Shown here: piece by piece, positions 37,640-46,264 of the stretch
Layout: each line of letters begins with the position of its first letter
How positions within the stretch are numbered: position 1 is the stretch's first letter
Origin: CBDANW01 sp965197825
GTDB lineage: Bacteria; Acidobacteriota; Vicinamibacteria; Marinacidobacterales; DATDRI01
Assembly: GCA_965197825.1 (NCBI GenBank)
Contig: CBDANW010000002.1
Coordinates: 310,001-374,000, forward strand
Length of the DNA stretch: 64,000 nucleotides
Reading direction: 5' to 3'
Notes under the pieces: generated by a model
What the model was told of the DNA's origin: nothing
The model's input: the letters and a program-made list of their open reading frames with translations, nothing else
The model's database searches: none
Program-made: the position numbers and the translations under genes

Positions 37640-39039
37640 GGTGATGTCTTAAGATTCCTGTCAAAGAAAAACGATGTATGGTTCCCCAAGCTCAAACCCG
37701 TCCCCGTCATGGGGACAGAAAAGGAGAACCATACATCATGGGAAAGGTACTACCGAGTCAGCGATTGCTCAAGCAGTTCGAGGAACAACTGGTATTTGGG
37801 GAGATGAATCTCTCGGAGATCGTCCGGTCGGGAGCTCAGATGATGCTTCAATATGCGTTGGAGCGCGAGGTGACGGAGGCGTTGGGTCGAAACTACTATG
37901 AGAACGCTCCGGCAACGACGAAGGAGAAGGGACGACGCAACGGGTATGAGTCGCATCGGGTCCTCACGGGCGAGGGAGCGGTAACGGTGCAAGTGCCGCG
38001 GGTACGAGAAACAGAGAAGGTGTTTCAGTCAAAGATTCTCGACGCCTACGTGAGCCGGACCGAGAAACTCGATGAACTGATCGCGCGGATGTACGTCCAC
38101 GGGATGTCGACGCGTGACATTGAGGCGACGTTCGCGGACGTGCTGAGCGGCACGGGTGTCTCGAAGTCGGTGGTGAGCCGGGTCACACGGTGTCTGTCGG
38201 AGGATTTCGAGGCGTTTCGAAAACGGGATCTCTCGAACGAGAAGCTGTTGTATCTCGAGCTCGACGGCACGTACCTGCGCTACCACCAAGGAGCGGAGAG
38301 GAAAGAGCCCATCCTCGTTGCGACCGGCTATCGCGCTGATGGGACGCGAGTTCTTCTTCATATCGGTGTCGGCAACCGAGAATCCTACGAGAACTGGAAG
38401 GGGTTCTTGCAGGAGATAGTGGCCCGAGGAATGAGGGAGCCGTTGCTCATCGTGACGGACGGGAATCCTGGAGTGCTCAAAGCGATCGCAGAGGTCTTCC
38501 CTCGAAGCCTCAAGCAACGTTGCCAGAAGCACCGCCTCGAGAACATCCTGGGCAAGGCTCCGAAGGAAGTGCGCGACGAACTCAAGGCGGCCATCCTTGA
38601 GTCGTTCCATGCGAACAGCTACGAGCAAGGGCTGAAGAAGGGTCGGGAGGTGATCGCTCGGTACCGTCAACGATTCCCGAGCGCGATGAAGTGCATGGAA
38701 GAGACCCTCGAAGCGTGTCTTCAGGCGCTACGCCTTCCTGCGGCGCATCACAAAAGGCTTCGCACGTCGAATCTACTTGAGCGCACGTTCGGAGAGCACA
38801 AACGTCGCACAAAGGTCATTCCTCACTTCTTCACCGAGGAGGCCGCGATGAAACTCTCGTTCGCTGTGCTCTTGGCCGTCGCAAACAAATGGCGCGGCGT
38901 GAGGATGGATGTCTTCGCCGCTAGGAAAGTCGAGGAGCTTCGCAACGAGCTTCTCCCGCAAGGCACGTCGGAGGAATCAGCAGCTTAACCGAGCGCGGGG
39001 AACCGTACGGAGATTTGACAGGAAAATTAAGACTTGACC
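37640..39039 (+). mobile_element. IS256-like element type 1, copy 5
   Basis: Complete, inserted into element B copy 2. Target duplication CCACGTAC (37632-37639 and 39040-39047). The uninterrupted target is readable at about 33169 in B copy 1. Confidence 0.95.
37738..38988 (+). CDS. IS256-like (type 1) transposase, intact
   Basis: 416 residues; a single Met-to-Ile change (QEIVARGM versus QEMVARGM) distinguishes it from the others. Start and leader as in the other copies. Confidence 0.93.
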   Translation: MGKVLPSQRLLKQFEEQLVFGEMNLSEIVRSGAQMMLQYALEREVTEALGRNYYENAPATTKEKGRRNGYESHRVLTGEGAVTVQVPRVRETEKVFQSKILDAYVSRTEKLDELIARMYVHGMSTRDIEATFADVLSGTGVSKSVVSRVTRCLSEDFEAFRKRDLSNEKLLYLELDGTYLRYHQGAERKEPILVATGYRADGTRVLLHIGVGNRESYENWKGFLQEIVARGMREPLLIVTDGNPGVLKAIAEVFPRSLKQRCQKHRLENILGKAPKEVRDELKAAILESFHANSYEQGLKKGREVIARYRQRFPSAMKCMEETLEACLQALRLPAAHHKRLRTSNLLERTFGEHKRRTKVIPHFFTEEAAMKLSFAVLLAVANKWRGVRMDVFAARKVEELRNELLPQGTSEESAA

Positions 39040-40318
39040 CCACGTACCGCCTCGGTGAATAGTGGGTCCCGGTCGTGGATGAGGTATCGCTTGCCAAGGA
39101 GGAAACCATCCCACATGTCAGTGAGGTTTCTTGCCACCTGCTTCATCCACTCCCCGTTGGGGTCCGACGTTATCCCACCGATGCACACGCAGCGAGTGGC
39201 GATATCGATGACAAACAGGACATGGTAGCGGACGAGCCCGAACGGGTTCACAACCTCACGGTGAACAGGTCTGTCGCAGCGATGGCGCCCCAATGAGCCT
39301 TGATGAAGGTGCTCCACGACATGCTCTTGCCCCGCTCCGGCGCAGGCGCGATACCGTGCTCGGCGAGGAGCCTCTTGATAGTGTTGCGTCCGAGTTCATG
39401 TCCGAGGTTCTTGAGTGCGCCTCGCAGGCGCGTATATCCCCACGTCGGGTTCTCCTGCGCCACGCGCACAATGAGCTCACGGATGTCCTTCGCCGTCGGA
39501 GGTCGGCCTGGGCTCCGGTTCTTGCTGCCATCGTACTTGGCTGCGATGAGGCAGCGGTACCAACGCAGAAGCGTAGCGGGTGTGGCAACGGACGCAATCT
39601 GGGCCAGCGCCTCGCGGCCCAAAGCCTGGGCCTTGACGGCGAGCCTGCGCCGCTCGTCGTCAGAGAGCCTGAGACGCTTGCCCCGAAGCCCGGCTCGGAG
39701 CACACGGTTCTCCTCTTGCTGGTAGTCGATCACATCCTGCTGCTGGCGGTTGACCCAGCCAGCCAGAACGAGCAGTAGGAATTGCACGTGGTAGGTCATC
39801 ATGGAGCTGAAGATAACACCCTCGGGCCAGACGATTGTAAAGCCTACGGCCCTTAGTCCGGTCGCAAACACAGACACTAAGCTGCTGATTTATGGCCTAT
39901 TTCAAAAGGGCCGAGTTTTGGCACAGGACTGGAGGCGATCGAGGTCGTGCTCGAGGAAGAAGTCGACCAAGCGCTGGGGTGTGGTAGCTACGAGCGTGCG
40001 GAAGACCGCCGTGGATATCGCAACGGAGCCGAAACCCGTCGCGTGACGACGTCGGTGGGAACTCGCGAGCTCCGTGTGCCACGAGCCCGCGTGCGAGACG
40101 AGGAAACGGGAGAGACGACAGAGTTCAGGAGCGAGCTGTTGCCCTGGTACGCGCGCCGGACTCGTGAGGTCGACGAGGCGATCTTGGGGACGTACTTGTC
40201 GGGCGCGAATAGCCGCCGGATCCGCAAAGCGCTGAAACCACTGCTCGGTGAGGAGCACCTATCGAAGAGCGCGGTGTCTCGCGTGGTTAGCCGGCTGAAG
40301 GAGCGCTTCGAGGAATGG

Positions 40319-41687
40319 AGCTACCCTCAGAAGGTGTGGAAATAAAGTAAAGGCGGAGTAACCTTCCGCGTCACGAAACACGGCTGAAGGGGCCAACGGA
40401 AGGAGACACCGCCATGAAGGAAAAGACCACAGGACGACGGAGCTCGTCAAGGGTGGCTTGGGAGTCGCTGGAGAAGTGGGCGAGGCTTGAGATCCAGGAT
40501 TGGGTGCAGGAGCTGATGGTAGCCGAAGTCACGGAGCTTCTCGGGCGTGAGAAATCGGAGAGACGGAAGCCCGTGGACACAACGGCGGGCTATCGAAATG
40601 GATACGGTAAGCCTCGGAAGCTGACGATGAGCGTGGGCACAGTGACGGTTCGCCGGCCGAGAGTACGGGACGTGGAGGAGAGGTTCGAAAGTCGAGTGCT
40701 TCCGCTGTTCAAGCGTCGGAACGAAACGGTGAGCGAGTTGATTCCGGAGCTGTACCTGCATGGACTAGCTCACGGAGATTTCGATCTGGCGCTCCGCGGG
40801 CTTCTAGGGGAGGACGCTCCACTTTCTCCCAGCACGGTGTCGCGGCTGAAACAGAAATGGCAGGGAGAGTACGAGCAGTGGCTAGCTAGCCCACTGGAAG
40901 AACTCGAGCTCGTGTACCTGTGGGTAGATGGCGTGTACGTGAAGGCCGGCCTTGAGAAGGACAAGGCGGCGGTGCTAGTTGCGGTTGGTGGCCTGTCCGA
41001 CGGGACGAAAATCGTCCTGACGCTGGAGGCCGGGCATCGAGAATCCGAAGCGTCATGGTCGTCGCTGCTACGGAGACTGAAGAAGCGCGGTCTGAGATGT
41101 CCCCGTTTGGTGATCGGTGACGGTCATCTCGGCATCTGGGCCGCGACCCGAAACGTATTTCCAGAAGCTGAGGAACAGCGGTGCTGGAACCACCGAATCC
41201 TCAACGTACTGGACCGGATTCCGAAAAGGGACCAGGCGCAGGCCAAGTCGCTGTTGACGGCGATCCCCTACGCCACCAGCCTGCAGGAGTGCGAGACGAA
41301 GAAGACCAAGTTCCAGGATTGGTGCTTGCGCAAGGGTCTTCCGGGGGCCGCGCACGTGCTCGACGAGGACTGGGAGCGGATGGTCAGCTTCTATTCCTTT
41401 CCCAAGCCTCACTGGCAACACCTCCGCACGAGCAACGTCGTGGAGTCACCGTTCGCTGCACTGAGATTGAGAACGGATGCGGCCAAAAGGTTCAAGAAAG
41501 TCGAGTCCGCCACTGCGACAATCTTCAAACTGCTTCTGGTTGCGGAGAAGAATTTTCGCCGGCTCAACGCACCGGAGCTGATGCGAGAGGTTCACCTGGG
41601 CGTTCGATTTGAAGATGGAGACAGGGTAACGGAGTCGTCGAAGGTTGCTGCTGCCTGAACTTTTTTACACACCTATTGACAAGAGCT
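40319..41687 (+). mobile_element. IS256-like element type 2, copy 2
   Basis: Complete, inside the type 3 transposase. Target duplication CGAGGAATGG (40309-40318 and 41688-41697). Confidence 0.94.
40414..41658 (+). CDS. IS256-like (type 2) transposase, intact
   Basis: 414 residues starting MKEKTTGRRSSSRVAWESLE; only a few substitutions from copy 1 (for example KRRNETVSE versus KRRSETVSE). All catalytic contexts retained. Confidence 0.93.
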   Translation: MKEKTTGRRSSSRVAWESLEKWARLEIQDWVQELMVAEVTELLGREKSERRKPVDTTAGYRNGYGKPRKLTMSVGTVTVRRPRVRDVEERFESRVLPLFKRRNETVSELIPELYLHGLAHGDFDLALRGLLGEDAPLSPSTVSRLKQKWQGEYEQWLASPLEELELVYLWVDGVYVKAGLEKDKAAVLVAVGGLSDGTKIVLTLEAGHRESEASWSSLLRRLKKRGLRCPRLVIGDGHLGIWAATRNVFPEAEEQRCWNHRILNVLDRIPKRDQAQAKSLLTAIPYATSLQECETKKTKFQDWCLRKGLPGAAHVLDEDWERMVSFYSFPKPHWQHLRTSNVVESPFAALRLRTDAAKRFKKVESATATIFKLLLVAEKNFRRLNAPELMREVHLGVRFEDGDRVTESSKVAAA

Positions 41688-42488
41688 CGAGGAATGGCAG
41701 AACCGTGCTCTCAGCGAGGAGGTCTACGCGATCGTTTACCTGGACGGCTTCCACCTGAAAGTGCGGATGGCGAAACGTGTGATCAGCGTACCCGTACTGG
41801 TCGCGCTCGGGGTCGCGCCAGACGGGCACAAACGTCTGTTGTCATTGCGTCTGGCGGTGAGCGAAGCCTCGACGCATTGGGGCTCCGTGCTGGAGGGACT
41901 CCAGGCTCGAGGACTCCGGGCTCCCAAGCTAGTGATCAGCGACGGCCACAAGGGGCTGACGAAAGCGCTGGAGAAGTGGCCGGGGTGCCGGTTGCAGCGA
42001 TGTACCGAGCACAAGCGCGCCGACTTGCTCGAACATTGCCCGGCGCACGCACGCCGTGAGCTCCGGCGTGACTACAACCGGATCGTCTACGCCAAGAACG
42101 GGATCGATGCTCGCAAAGCCTATGACGAGCTCGTCGCCAAGTGGACGCCTCTCGCGCCGGCCGTCGTCCGAAGCCTAGAGGAGGCCGGTAATCAGCTGCT
42201 GACCTTCTACGAATTCCATCGTGCCATGTGGAAATCGATTCGAACGACCAATGCTCTGGAGAATCTCAACCGCGAGTTTCGACGCCGGACGAAAACCCAA
42301 GCGTCGTTCTCCAGCGAGGAGTCCGCGGTCGCTTTGCTGTTTGGGCTTATCGCCTCTGGCCAGATTCAACTACGACGCATCGACGGCTACCAACGTCTGA
42401 GCGAGGTTCTCGAACACGCGGAGGTTGCCGCCTGATATGATACTCTGATGACGGAGTGGAGGGCGCCGTTCTTTTTCCACGGACCTCG

Positions 42489-42588
42489 GGACACATCCCG
42501 AAATCCGTCGACCGCACACTCCTGCGCAATATCGCCAACGCCCTCTCCTGGCTCGACCGAATCAAAGCAGGCAAAACCTATAAAGATA
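42489..42588 (+). pseudogene. Possible serine recombinase, C-terminal fragment
   Basis: Frame reading HIPKSVDRTLLRNIANALSW and LDRIKAGKTY resembles the C-terminal region of large serine recombinases. It lies between the end of the type 3 IS and an IS6 fragment. Could be from the same family as the N-terminal stub at 8492. Confidence 0.35.
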
Positions 42589-43095
42589 CAAGGCAAACGC
42601 CAATACCTCTGGCGCGCAGTGGAGCAAGATGGAGATGTGCTCGATATCCTCGTCCAGCCTCGCCGTGATCGGAAAGCCGCCAAACGATTCTTCCGCAAGC
42701 TGTTGAAGGGGCAAGCTCGCCCGCCCTGGCGGCTGGTCACCGACAAGCTGAGAAGCTACCGCGCTGCTCACCGCGAGGTCATGCCCTCCGTCGTCCACTA
42801 CACCGACCCGTACGGAAACCATAGAGCCGAAGTCTCGCACGAGCCGACGCGGCAACGTGAACGGCCAATACGAAGGTTCCAATCTCCGGGTCAAACCCAG
42901 CGATTCTTGTCCGTTCATGGACTGGTCAAAACCTCTTCCGCGTTGGACGGCATTTGTTGCAAGCGCGTCATCACCGAGAGCTTCGAGGTCGCGCGTTCCT
43001 TGCTTGGGAGGCAGCAACGTGGGCGGCATGACTCGAATGGAGACGTCATGCCGACGGCACCGGATTGCTCTCGCAACGTCAACTTGACAGTACCC
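42589..43095 (+). mobile_element. IS6-family element fragment
   Basis: Matches 49043-49555 of the complete IS6 element: codons from KIQGKRQYLWRAVEQDGDVL to the right terminal repeat TTGACAGTACCC. The first third is missing and the remaining frame is disrupted, so it is a relic. Confidence 0.85.
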
Positions 43096-44937
43096 GGCCG
43101 ACCGCTCTCGCTTCTTCTCGGCGCTCTCACGCTTCTCACGGCCTGCGGTAACCCGGCTCCCGCGTCCGACGCTTACGCGCTTATCGACCACGTTTCCGAG
43201 GCCGAGCGCGATTTCGACGAACAACATCTCCGCTCGATACGAGGCGATGCGCGTCTTGTCAGCCAGGTTACGCTCCAGCAGGATACGAGACAGGCTCTCA
43301 TGCCCCCCGTGCCATCACGCCTCAGCTTCGACGTGGACTTGCCCGCGAAAGCCATCATGCGTTTTTCGAACGCCGTTTCGACACTCGGAGCCGAGGTCCA
43401 AGCGGCCCACGTCGACTTTCGGGTGCTCTTGAGCGACGAATCGGGCGAGACTGCTGTTTTCGAAGGGTCGGTGTTGCGACGTCAACCCAATCAGTGGCTC
43501 GACCGGGAAGTCGATCTTTCGTGTTGGAGCGGCTCGCGGGTTCGACTGACTCTCGAGACCCGGGCTCGAACCGGCGCTGGCGGTGAGACGCTGCCCATAC
43601 TCCCCTATTGGGCCAATCCGGTGGTCGTGAGCGGCGAACCCCTCCCGTCCACGAGACCGAATCTCATTCTCATTTCGCTCGACTGTCTTCGCGCCGATCA
43701 CCTCGGTTCCTACGGCTACGAGCGCGACACGACGCCGCGTCTCGACCAGCTCGCGAGCCGGTCGACCGTCTTCGAGACGGCGATCAGCGCGTCCTCCTTC
43801 ACGCATCCAACCCACATGACGATGCTCACGGGGCTGCCGCCCTCGATCCACGGCGTGAGTCGATGGCAGAAACCGGGTAGCTCGCTCGATTACCTGCCAG
43901 ATCTCCTCTCGACTGCTGGCTATCGAACGAGTGGCATCGTTTCCGGACCGCTTCTGTCTCAGAGCTTTGGGTTCGAGAGGGGGTTTGACCGTTACCACTG
44001 GTTTCACGACACTACCCGCGCTAACGCTCTTGCCGAAGCTGCCCTCCAGATGCTCGAACGCGGCCGAGGACAACCTCAGTTCCTCTTTCTTCATTTCTTC
44101 GACATCCACTGGCCTTATTGGCCCCCCGACGAGTTCAACACAATGTTCGGGTCGCGGGCGGAAGACGTTTCACGACTGCTCGGAAAAGTCCGGCATCAAT
44201 ACCCACCTGACAGTGACGAAGACATCCGCCATGTGATCGATCTCTACGATGGAGAGCTCGCCTATCTGGATCGTGAAGTCGGGCGTTTCCTCGACGCGCT
44301 GCAGGATCGCGGGCTCTACGACAATACTCTTATCATCGTCACTGCCGACCACGGGGAAGCGTTCTTCGAGCATGGATTCTGGGAGCACGGGCAGACCCTC
44401 TATGAGGAGATGGTGCACGTGCCACTCATCGTCAAGTGGCCCGCGATGGACCGGGCAGAGCGCATCGGAGCGCTCGTCAGCCAGTCCGACATTTTTCCGA
44501 CGCTACTCGAGGCCGCCGGACTCGAACCGAGAGGAGAGGGGCTGGCGTTATCGCGCTACCTTTCGGACCCCTCCCCCGAGCCGCGCAAGGTCATAAGCGA
44601 AATAACGTGGGACCCGCTCCCGACGCGACCCGCGTATATGGACGTCGCCTGGCGCGGTGAGCGGTACAAATATATCGCTCACTTCGAAGCGCCCACCGTG
44701 GACGCCCTCTATACTTCGGAGATCCAACATGACGAGCTCTACGACCTGAAGGACGATCCGGAAGAGAAACGCAACGTGCTCCAGGAGGTCCGTGCCGAAG
44801 CGCGCTCGGGCCGACGCGCCGTCCTCGACTATCTCGCTCGAGCTCGCGCCCTACGTGCCCTCCGGGGGGGAGAAGACGTCACGCTCGACGACGAGCTTCT
44901 CGAAAGACTCCGCGCTCTCGGCTACATCGATCAGTAA
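43048..44937 (+). CDS. Sulfatase-like (alkaline phosphatase superfamily) lipoprotein
   Basis: 629 residues from an ATG inside the IS6 end; lipobox LTAC at 30-33. Residues ~80-195 form an accessory domain with WLDREVDLSCWSG, which matches the CotH lipoproteins. The catalytic domain follows (~204-600): metal Asp in SLDCLRADHLGSYG, then FTHPTHMTMLTG where classical sulfatases have C/S-x-P-x-R; here it is Thr252-x-Pro-x-His. Further metal ligands in TADHGEAFFEHGFWEHG, and the typical C-terminal ELLERLRALGYIDQ. Therefore the nucleophile is probably Thr, as in phosphoethanolamine transferase/LtaS-type enzymes, rather than formylglycine (inference). Native start could be slightly downstream of the IS-derived codons. 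Confidence 0.85.
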   Translation: MPTAPDCSRNVNLTVPGRPLSLLLGALTLLTACGNPAPASDAYALIDHVSEAERDFDEQHLRSIRGDARLVSQVTLQQDTRQALMPPVPSRLSFDVDLPAKAIMRFSNAVSTLGAEVQAAHVDFRVLLSDESGETAVFEGSVLRRQPNQWLDREVDLSCWSGSRVRLTLETRARTGAGGETLPILPYWANPVVVSGEPLPSTRPNLILISLDCLRADHLGSYGYERDTTPRLDQLASRSTVFETAISASSFTHPTHMTMLTGLPPSIHGVSRWQKPGSSLDYLPDLLSTAGYRTSGIVSGPLLSQSFGFERGFDRYHWFHDTTRANALAEAALQMLERGRGQPQFLFLHFFDIHWPYWPPDEFNTMFGSRAEDVSRLLGKVRHQYPPDSDEDIRHVIDLYDGELAYLDREVGRFLDALQDRGLYDNTLIIVTADHGEAFFEHGFWEHGQTLYEEMVHVPLIVKWPAMDRAERIGALVSQSDIFPTLLEAAGLEPRGEGLALSRYLSDPSPEPRKVISEITWDPLPTRPAYMDVAWRGERYKYIAHFEAPTVDALYTSEIQHDELYDLKDDPEEKRNVLQEVRAEARSGRRAVLDYLARARALRALRGGEDVTLDDELLERLRALGYIDQ

Positions 44938-45051
44938 TCGAGGCGGTGGTGCATGAATCCGTTCGTACGCGCACGGAACCTGTTGGCGGCCCAACTTACT
45001 CCCCGCCGAATCGGCGATCCAGAATCCGTCGGAATCAGGCCACTTTTTGAG

Positions 45052-45167
45052 GGTCTCGGACCACCGGCCTTCTAAGCCGACGGTCCCAGGTTCGAGTCCT
45101 GTAAATTCCCTGTTTTTTATGGAATCCAGCCGAGACCGGATAGCTCCAAACTACACCATCCGCCACC
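45052..45167 (+). repeat. tRNA-3'-half-like repeat, copy 1
   Basis: CCGGC-CTTCTAA-GCCGA resembles an anticodon arm (TCT), followed by GGTTCGAGTCCTG like a T arm, but no 5' half or acceptor stem exists. An outer 8-bp inverted repeat GGTCTCGG/CCGAGACC (45052-45059, 45130-45137) encloses it. A direct copy, about 85% identical, lies at 58213-58328. 45 bases upstream hold nothing recognised. Confidence 0.55.
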
Positions 45168-45171
45168 CCGT

Positions 45172-45250
45172 CCTGTGCCAAAACTCAGCCCCTTTGAAAT
45201 AGCCCATAAATCAGCAACTTAGAGTCTGTGTTTGCGGCCGTGCCCAGGGC
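45172..45250 (+). repeat. rve terminal module, copy 15 with short B tail
   Basis: Module 45172-45222 and about 28 bp of diverged B tail, immediately followed by an element C end. Confidence 0.7.
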
Positions 45251-45251
45251 C

Positions 45252-45346
45252 GAGCGCGAACAAACGACGAAATCATGCAGGCATAGTCCCTGCAGATCGG
45301 AGACCGATCAGGTTCGGGGCGCGCGGATGAATAAATAGAAGGCACA
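45252..45346 (-). repeat. rve element C end (long copy, inverted)
   Basis: Matches 11724-11820 in reverse; outer tip TGTGCCTTCTATTTATTCAT ends at 45346. Confidence 0.75.
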
Positions 45347-45479
45347 GTCTGGCTACGAAACGATCTGGAGAGCCGACATAAGCGATTGCTCCGTCTGGAG
45401 CGACACGCTCAGGAGCAAACTCGTCGTCTTCACCGGGGAGCACATCCATCTACTCGAGCGCCACAGCGTCGACACCTAC

Positions 45480-45770
45480 TGGCCATCTGTCCGGAAGCCG
45501 AACCATCGGTGCTTCCGTTGGCGGTTGCCGCGTAACCTACCCAGCGCTCCGCGAACGAGTTCAAATCCGAGCTCCGTGCGGGCGGCTTGACCGGCGCGAC
45601 GCCAACCGCCTCGATGGTCTGGTGGAACGACTTGCAAAACTTCGAGTCCCGGTCGTGAATGAGGTATCGGATCGAGGACACAAAGCCGACATCTGCCATG
45701 GTCACGTTGCGAGCCACTTGAGTCATCCACTGTTCGTTCGGATGCGGCGTGATGCCAGCGACGTGGACTA
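45480..45770 (-). pseudogene. rve transposase fragment (element C-like)
   Basis: Minus-str frame VVHVAGITPHPNEQWMTQVA, RNVTMADVGFVSSIRYLIHD, RDSKFCKSFHQTIEAVGVAP and NSFAERWVG: the middle to third catalytic region of an rve transposase (D in HDRD, E in AERW). N-terminus is replaced by a B end; the C-terminus is lost near 45480. The 130 bp from 45347 to 45479 are unassigned. Confidence 0.7.
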
Positions 45771-45928
45771 CGTTTCGATATTCGCTCTCGACGAGGTGGT
45801 CATCTGCATGGTGACGACCCGCCCGCCCAAGACGATTGTAAAGCCCACGGCCCTTGGCCCGGTCGCAAACACAGACACTAAGTTGCTGATTTATGGCCTA
45901 TTTCAAAAGGGCCGAGTTTTGGCACAGG
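45771..45928 (-). repeat. rve element B right end, solo (module copy 16)
   Basis: 158-bp unit in inverted orientation, matching 9431-9588; module at 45878-45928. Confidence 0.8.
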
Positions 45929-46021
45929 ACGACCGCCGACTCTATGAAAGCTACCAGTCGCCTCCAACGGGCAATGGACCACTCTTCGGTGAGCACGCCC
46001 CGGAAACAGTGTTTGATAGAC

Positions 46022-46120
46022 TCATTTCTCACCGCCCAAATGCTCCGAGGTAAACCATCCTTCCGGACGCTCGGCCTCGTTGTAGAGAGCCCGGTAGAAG
46101 CCAGTCAGATACAGTGCGAT
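46022..46120 (-). pseudogene. Unknown protein, C-terminal fragment
   Basis: Frame IALYLTGFYRALYNEAERPE then GWFTSEHLGGEK and stop at 46022; an in-frame TGA precedes it, and upstream codons (MHLSEVTRSWFPGRLRG) could belong to the same gene with a nonsense mutation. Family not recognised. The rest of 45929-46264 holds nothing I can assign. Confidence 0.35.
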
Positions 46121-46264
46121 TCAACCGCGCAATCGACCTGGAAACCACGATCGGGTAACTTCGGATAGATGCATGGAGCTCTCGCCTGTTAGCATGATAG
46201 GTGACCACTTCGGCAATGCCGTTACCACTAAAGCTGACCTCGCCGATATCGAATCGCTGTACGG

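Larger units (their letters stand above)
37325..39802 (-). pseudogene. Element B transposase, interrupted and frameshifted
   Basis: Same protein as at 32865-33935, split at 37639/39048 by an IS256-like insertion, and additionally missing one base near 39257 (AACCTCACGG versus AACCTCGACGG in copy 1), which breaks the frame after TDLFTV. Therefore doubly inactivated. Confidence 0.88.
37099..39927 (-). mobile_element. rve element B, copy 2 (both ends present, interrupted)
   Basis: Terminal modules at both ends (copy 13, 37099-37149; copy 14, 39877-39927) and inverted repeats extending to CAATCGTCT, about 100 bp. Ends are TGTGCC...GGCACA. Without the inserted IS256-like element the length is about 1.43 kb. 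No clear target duplication. Its left end abuts type 3 IS256-like transposase codons. Confidence 0.9.
39929..42435 (+). pseudogene. IS256-like type 3 transposase, cut and interrupted
   Basis: A third, distinct Mutator-family transposase. N-terminal part 39929-40318 (LEAIEVVLEEEVDQALG..., ending SRLKERFEEW) and C-terminal part 41698-42435 (QNRALSEEVYAIVYLDGFHL with D, VISDGHKGLTKAL with D, TTNALENLNREFRRRTKTQA with E). A type 2 element sits between; excision with one target duplication restores the frame. The first ~50 residues are lost at the element B end. Confidence 0.88.

Noticed and set aside
45052..45137. A tRNA-Arg(TCT) gene
   Set aside because: Only the anticodon-like and T-like arms are present, stems contain mismatches, and there is no D arm or acceptor stem.
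30382..45215. Shared AATCAGCAGCTTA between the type 1 transposase end and the rve module
   Set aside because: A 13-bp match in otherwise unrelated elements; position and context differ, so coincidence is more likely than common origin.
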